From: Flavobacteriales bacterium UBA2040 | GTDB taxonomy: Bacteria > Bacteroidota > Bacteroidia > Flavobacteriales_D > Crocinitomicaceae | Direction of reading: 5' to 3' | Length of the DNA stretch: 8,718 bases | Assembly: GCA_002332715.1 (NCBI GenBank) | Contig: DDBE01000142.1 | Span: 1-8,718, forward strand | Shown here: positions 6,657-8,718 of the stretch, piece after piece | Layout: the number at the start of each line of letters is the position of its first letter | How positions within the stretch are numbered: position 1 is the first letter of the stretch | Translations under genes and position numbers: made by a program | Notes under the pieces: generated by a model | Told to the model about the DNA's origin: nothing | The model's database searches: none | The model's input: the letters and a program-made list of their open reading frames with translations, nothing else

Positions 6657-7916
6657 TTACAATCCAAAAGCGCTTTTAATTTGATCTACGAAGTCTAATT
6701 TCTCCCATGTAAACAATTCCACCTCTCTTGTGATTACTGTTCCATCTGGTGCTTTAAACGTCTTCGTAACTACTTCATTCTTTCTTCCCATGTGACCATA
6801 AGCCGCAGTTTCAGAATAGATAGGATTTCTCAATTTCAAACGTTGTTCGATAAAGTATGGACGCATATCGAAGATCCCTTCAATTTTCTTAGCGATTTCA
6901 CCGTCTGTCATGTCAACTTTTGAAGTTCCGTATGTATTAACGAAAACTCCACAAGGTTTAGCAACACCAATGGCGTACGAAACTTGCACAAGAACCTCAT
7001 CACACAATCCAGCTGCTACCATGTTCTTCGCAATATGACGTGTTGCGTATGCTCCTGAACGGTCTACTTTCGAAGGATCTTTTCCTGAAAATGCACCACC
7101 TCCGTGCGCTCCTTTTCCTCCGTATGTATCAACGATGATCTTACGACCCGTCAATCCAGAATCTCCGTGAGGTCCTCCGATAACGAATTTCCCAGTTGGG
7201 TTAATGTGATATTGTATTTTGTCGTTAAACAAAGCCTGAAGTTCAGCAGGTAATTTCGCTTTTACTCTAGGAATAACGATTTCAATAATATCTTTCTTGA
7301 TTTTCGTCAACATAAGCGGTTCCGTATCGAAATCGTCGTGTTGTGTAGAAATAACTATGGTATCAATTCTTTGTGGAAGGTTATCGTCGTCAGAATATTC
7401 GATCGTTACTTGCGATTTAGCATCTGGTCTCAAATAATCAATTACTTCCGGCTCGTTGTGACGGATATCCGCCATTTCTTGCAAAATTTTGTGTGAAAGA
7501 TCCAAAGCCAAAGGCATGTAATTGGACGTTTCTTTCGTCGCGTATCCAAACATCATTCCTTGGTCACCTGCACCCTGCTCCTCTGGGCTTGAACGGTCGA
7601 CTCCTTGGTTGATATCTTGAGATTGTTCGTGAATTGCAGAAAATATTCCACAAGAATTCGCTTCGAACATATACTCCGATTTCGTGTAACCGATTTTACG
7701 GATTACTTCACGCGTTATAGATTGTACATCTAAGTAGGTATTGGTATTTACCTCTCCAGCCAAAACAACTTGTCCTGTTGTCACCAAAGTTTCACACGCT
7801 ACTTTCGATTGTGGATCGAAAGCCATGAAATGATCGATTAGTGCATCTGAAATTTGATCAGCGATTTTATCTGGGTGTCCTTCTGAAACGGACTCGGATG
7901 TAAACAAATATGACAT
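6657..7916 (-). CDS. metK: S-adenosylmethionine synthetase
   Basis: Makes S-adenosylmethionine from methionine and ATP in the cytosol; SAM is the cell's main methyl donor. The protein is 419 aa, longer than E. coli MetK (384) but in line with Bacteroidota forms. It starts with the canonical [17 protein letters not shown]; His14, Asp16 and Lys17 are the conserved ATP/Mg-binding positions. Signature 1, [12 protein letters not shown], is at residues 115-126; signature 2, GGGAFSGKD, at 272-280, is followed by [29 protein letters not shown] (246-260) is also intact, and the C-terminus is complete. The ATG is fixed by homology. Upstream, AAAGGAGA runs directly into the ATG, so the Shine-Dalgarno-like AGGAG is only 1 nt away, too close for normal pairing. 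It has its own -7 box and terminator, so it is probably monocistronic. No SAM riboswitch fits in the short leader. Confidence 0.98.
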   Translation of the reverse strand: MSYLFTSESVSEGHPDKIADQISDALIDHFMAFDPQSKVACETLVTTGQVVLAGEVNTNTYLDVQSITREVIRKIGYTKSEYMFEANSCGIFSAIHEQSQDINQGVDRSSPEEQGAGDQGMMFGYATKETSNYMPLALDLSHKILQEMADIRHNEPEVIDYLRPDAKSQVTIEYSDDDNLPQRIDTIVISTQHDDFDTEPLMLTKIKKDIIEIVIPRVKAKLPAELQALFNDKIQYHINPTGKFVIGGPHGDSGLTGRKIIVDTYGGKGAHGGGAFSGKDPSKVDRSGAYATRHIAKNMVAAGLCDEVLVQVSYAIGVAKPCGVFVNTYGTSKVDMTDGEIAKKIEGIFDMRPYFIEQRLKLRNPIYSETAAYGHMGRKNEVVTKTFKAPDGTVITREVELFTWEKLDFVDQIKSAFGL

Positions 7917-7939
7917 TCTCCTTTATTTTAAAACGAAGG

Positions 7940-7947
7940 CAAAATTA
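7940..7947 (-). promoter_or_regulatory. Bacteroidota -7 box for metK
   Basis: On the minus strand the bases read TAATTTTG, an exact TAnnTTTG match, ending 23 nt before the metK ATG. A polypyrimidine run (CTTCTTTCC then nine Ts) lies just upstream on the same strand, and no clear TTTG -33 element is found at the usual 19-21 nt distance. The predicted leader is under about 20 nt. Confidence 0.5.
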
Positions 7948-8003
7948 ATCAAAAAAAAAGGAAAGAAGAGTAATTTTAATGCAAAGACCACTAAGGATAT
8001 TTG

Positions 8004-8050
8004 TAAAGGCCAAAAAGCCTGTTTTCTTCGTCTCTTTCGATTGACCTTTA
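8004..8050 (-). terminator. Possible weak 3' hairpin downstream of the arylsulfotransferase-like gene
   Basis: TAAAGGTC (minus strand, 8050-8043) can pair with GGCCTTTA (8011-8004) over eight pairs with one G-T wobble, across a 31-nt loop. An alternative small stem, AGGC/GCCT, uses part of the same arm. There is no real U-tract after it, so termination is doubtful and readthrough into metK is possible. Confidence 0.2.
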
Positions 8051-8071
8051 TCAGCTATTTAGGGTAAAAAT

Positions 8072-8718
8072 CTACAAATGTACCACTCGGTAGGTTCGCA
8101 CGATATTCCCCGCACTAACATTCAAAAGGTAGACACCACTTTCCATGTGTGTCATTATTTTATTCCCTTCAAAATTTTCTTTGTTAAATAGAAGCTCACC
8201 TGTCATGTTAAATACTGATACATGATCGAAATGCACGAACTCAGAAAAAACGATTTCTCCATCTGTCGCAGGTTGCACAAAGCCAATAGACCTCTGAAAG
8301 TCCTCTTCCAAAGAAACTGAAGATAATGTATTGCAAGTATCTGATTTCAGATTCACATCTTCAATAGTTGTCGTTGGTGTTAAATCTTTCCCCACAAAAC
8401 CGGGGTAATTTGGCGGATATTTCTCTGCACGAAAAATAAAATTTTCAACAGCATAAGGATTTGAATATTGCGTATTAACAGTCCCAGAACTTGGACTAAT
8501 ATACACCCATACTACATCCCCATTTTTGGCTACTTCTGTTACCCGACCTCGGCCAGTTTCACAAATCATCATATTCCCATTCGGCAAGGCGTGTGTCCCT
8601 GATTTCTTGGACTCATAAAACGTTGTGCCTAGAATGTCGCCCGTCCACGACCAATCGAAATCAGTTGGAGCAAAACCAAGGGCGCCCATTTGATATAAAC
8701 CAGCAGAAATAACAGGTT
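8072..8718 (-). CDS. Arylsulfotransferase-like exported protein, C-terminal part, with T9SS tail
   Basis: Only the last 215 or so codons are in the window; the frame is open through base 8718, so the ATG at 8689 is probably internal. The visible part begins in propeller-like sequence (WSWTGDIL, GTHALPNGNMMICE, GRGRVTEVAKNGDVVWVY), where LPNGN plus EV..(D/N)G..VW is the repeat style of the arylsulfotransferase (ASST) superfamily. FIFRAEKYPPNYPGFVGKDL matches the segment that ends the catalytic propeller in Bacteroidota members. Family enzymes move sulfate between phenols, but the catalytic His lies outside or cannot be assigned here, so activity is not shown. The last 75 residues or so look like a type A T9SS sorting domain (VSVFNMTGELLF, MESGVYLLNVSAG, TYRVVHL), but the usual YPNP is replaced by FVQP. 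It is upstream of metK on the same strand, 155 bp away; metK has its own promoter box. Confidence 0.75.
   Translation of the reverse strand, partial: PVISAGLYQMGALGFAPTDFDWSWTGDILGTTFYESKKSGTHALPNGNMMICETGRGRVTEVAKNGDVVWVYISPSSGTVNTQYSNPYAVENFIFRAEKYPPNYPGFVGKDLTPTTTIEDVNLKSDTCNTLSSVSLEEDFQRSIGFVQPATDGEIVFSEFVHFDHVSVFNMTGELLFNKENFEGNKIMTHMESGVYLLNVSAGNIVRTYRVVHL

Noticed and set aside
7917..8071. SAM riboswitch in front of metK
   Set aside because: The TAnnTTTG box leaves a leader of under about 20 nt, and no multi-stem aptamer pattern is visible in the spacer.
1..8718. Mobile element, CRISPR array, tRNA/rRNA or defence system
   Set aside because: No transposase or integrase-like frame, no spaced direct repeats, no tRNA cloverleaf or rRNA signature was seen; composition looks uniform.

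Overview
The window looks like a low-GC Bacteroidota chromosome, probably Flavobacteriales (an inference; a Fluviicola/Crocinitomicaceae-type genome would fit, but the sequence alone does not prove it). Three things point there: two proteins end in type IX secretion (Por) C-terminal sorting domains, sequences matching the Bacteroidota -7 box TAnnTTTG lie in front of gcvP and metK, and start codons mostly lack a usable Shine-Dalgarno.

Left part (1-4408, + strand). The window opens inside a pyruvate kinase gene with its 5' end missing. A 119-bp gap carrying a perfect 9-bp inverted repeat and a promoter-like box leads to gcvP, the glycine-cleavage P-protein (953 aa). gcvP ends at a strong intrinsic terminator.

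Middle part (4412-6364, + strand). A likely co-transcribed group of three follows: an exported beta-propeller protein of 482 aa with Asp-boxes, about seven repeats of roughly 54 residues, a CxCC cluster and a T9SS sorting tail; a 104-aa YbjQ/UPF0145 protein 10 bp downstream; and a 44-aa single-pass membrane protein whose ATG overlaps the ybjQ stop codon (TAATG). A weak terminator-like hairpin follows.

Gap (6334-6656). No confident gene. It holds a 16-bp perfect palindrome, an antisense open frame encoding a membrane-like segment without an ATG at its N-terminus (possibly a decayed gene), and a strong hairpin that terminates metK.

Right part (6603-8718, - strand). metK (S-adenosylmethionine synthetase, 419 aa) is complete with its own TAnnTTTG box. 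Upstream of it is the C-terminal part of an arylsulfotransferase-like exported protein with a divergent T9SS tail, cut by the window edge.

The enzymes pyk, gcvP and metK are ordinary core metabolism (glycolysis, glycine/one-carbon, SAM supply) and need not be functionally linked to the exported proteins between them. I see no mobile element, CRISPR array, RNA gene or defence system. The least explained parts are the propeller-ybjQ-small-membrane-protein group and the 6334-6560 gap.
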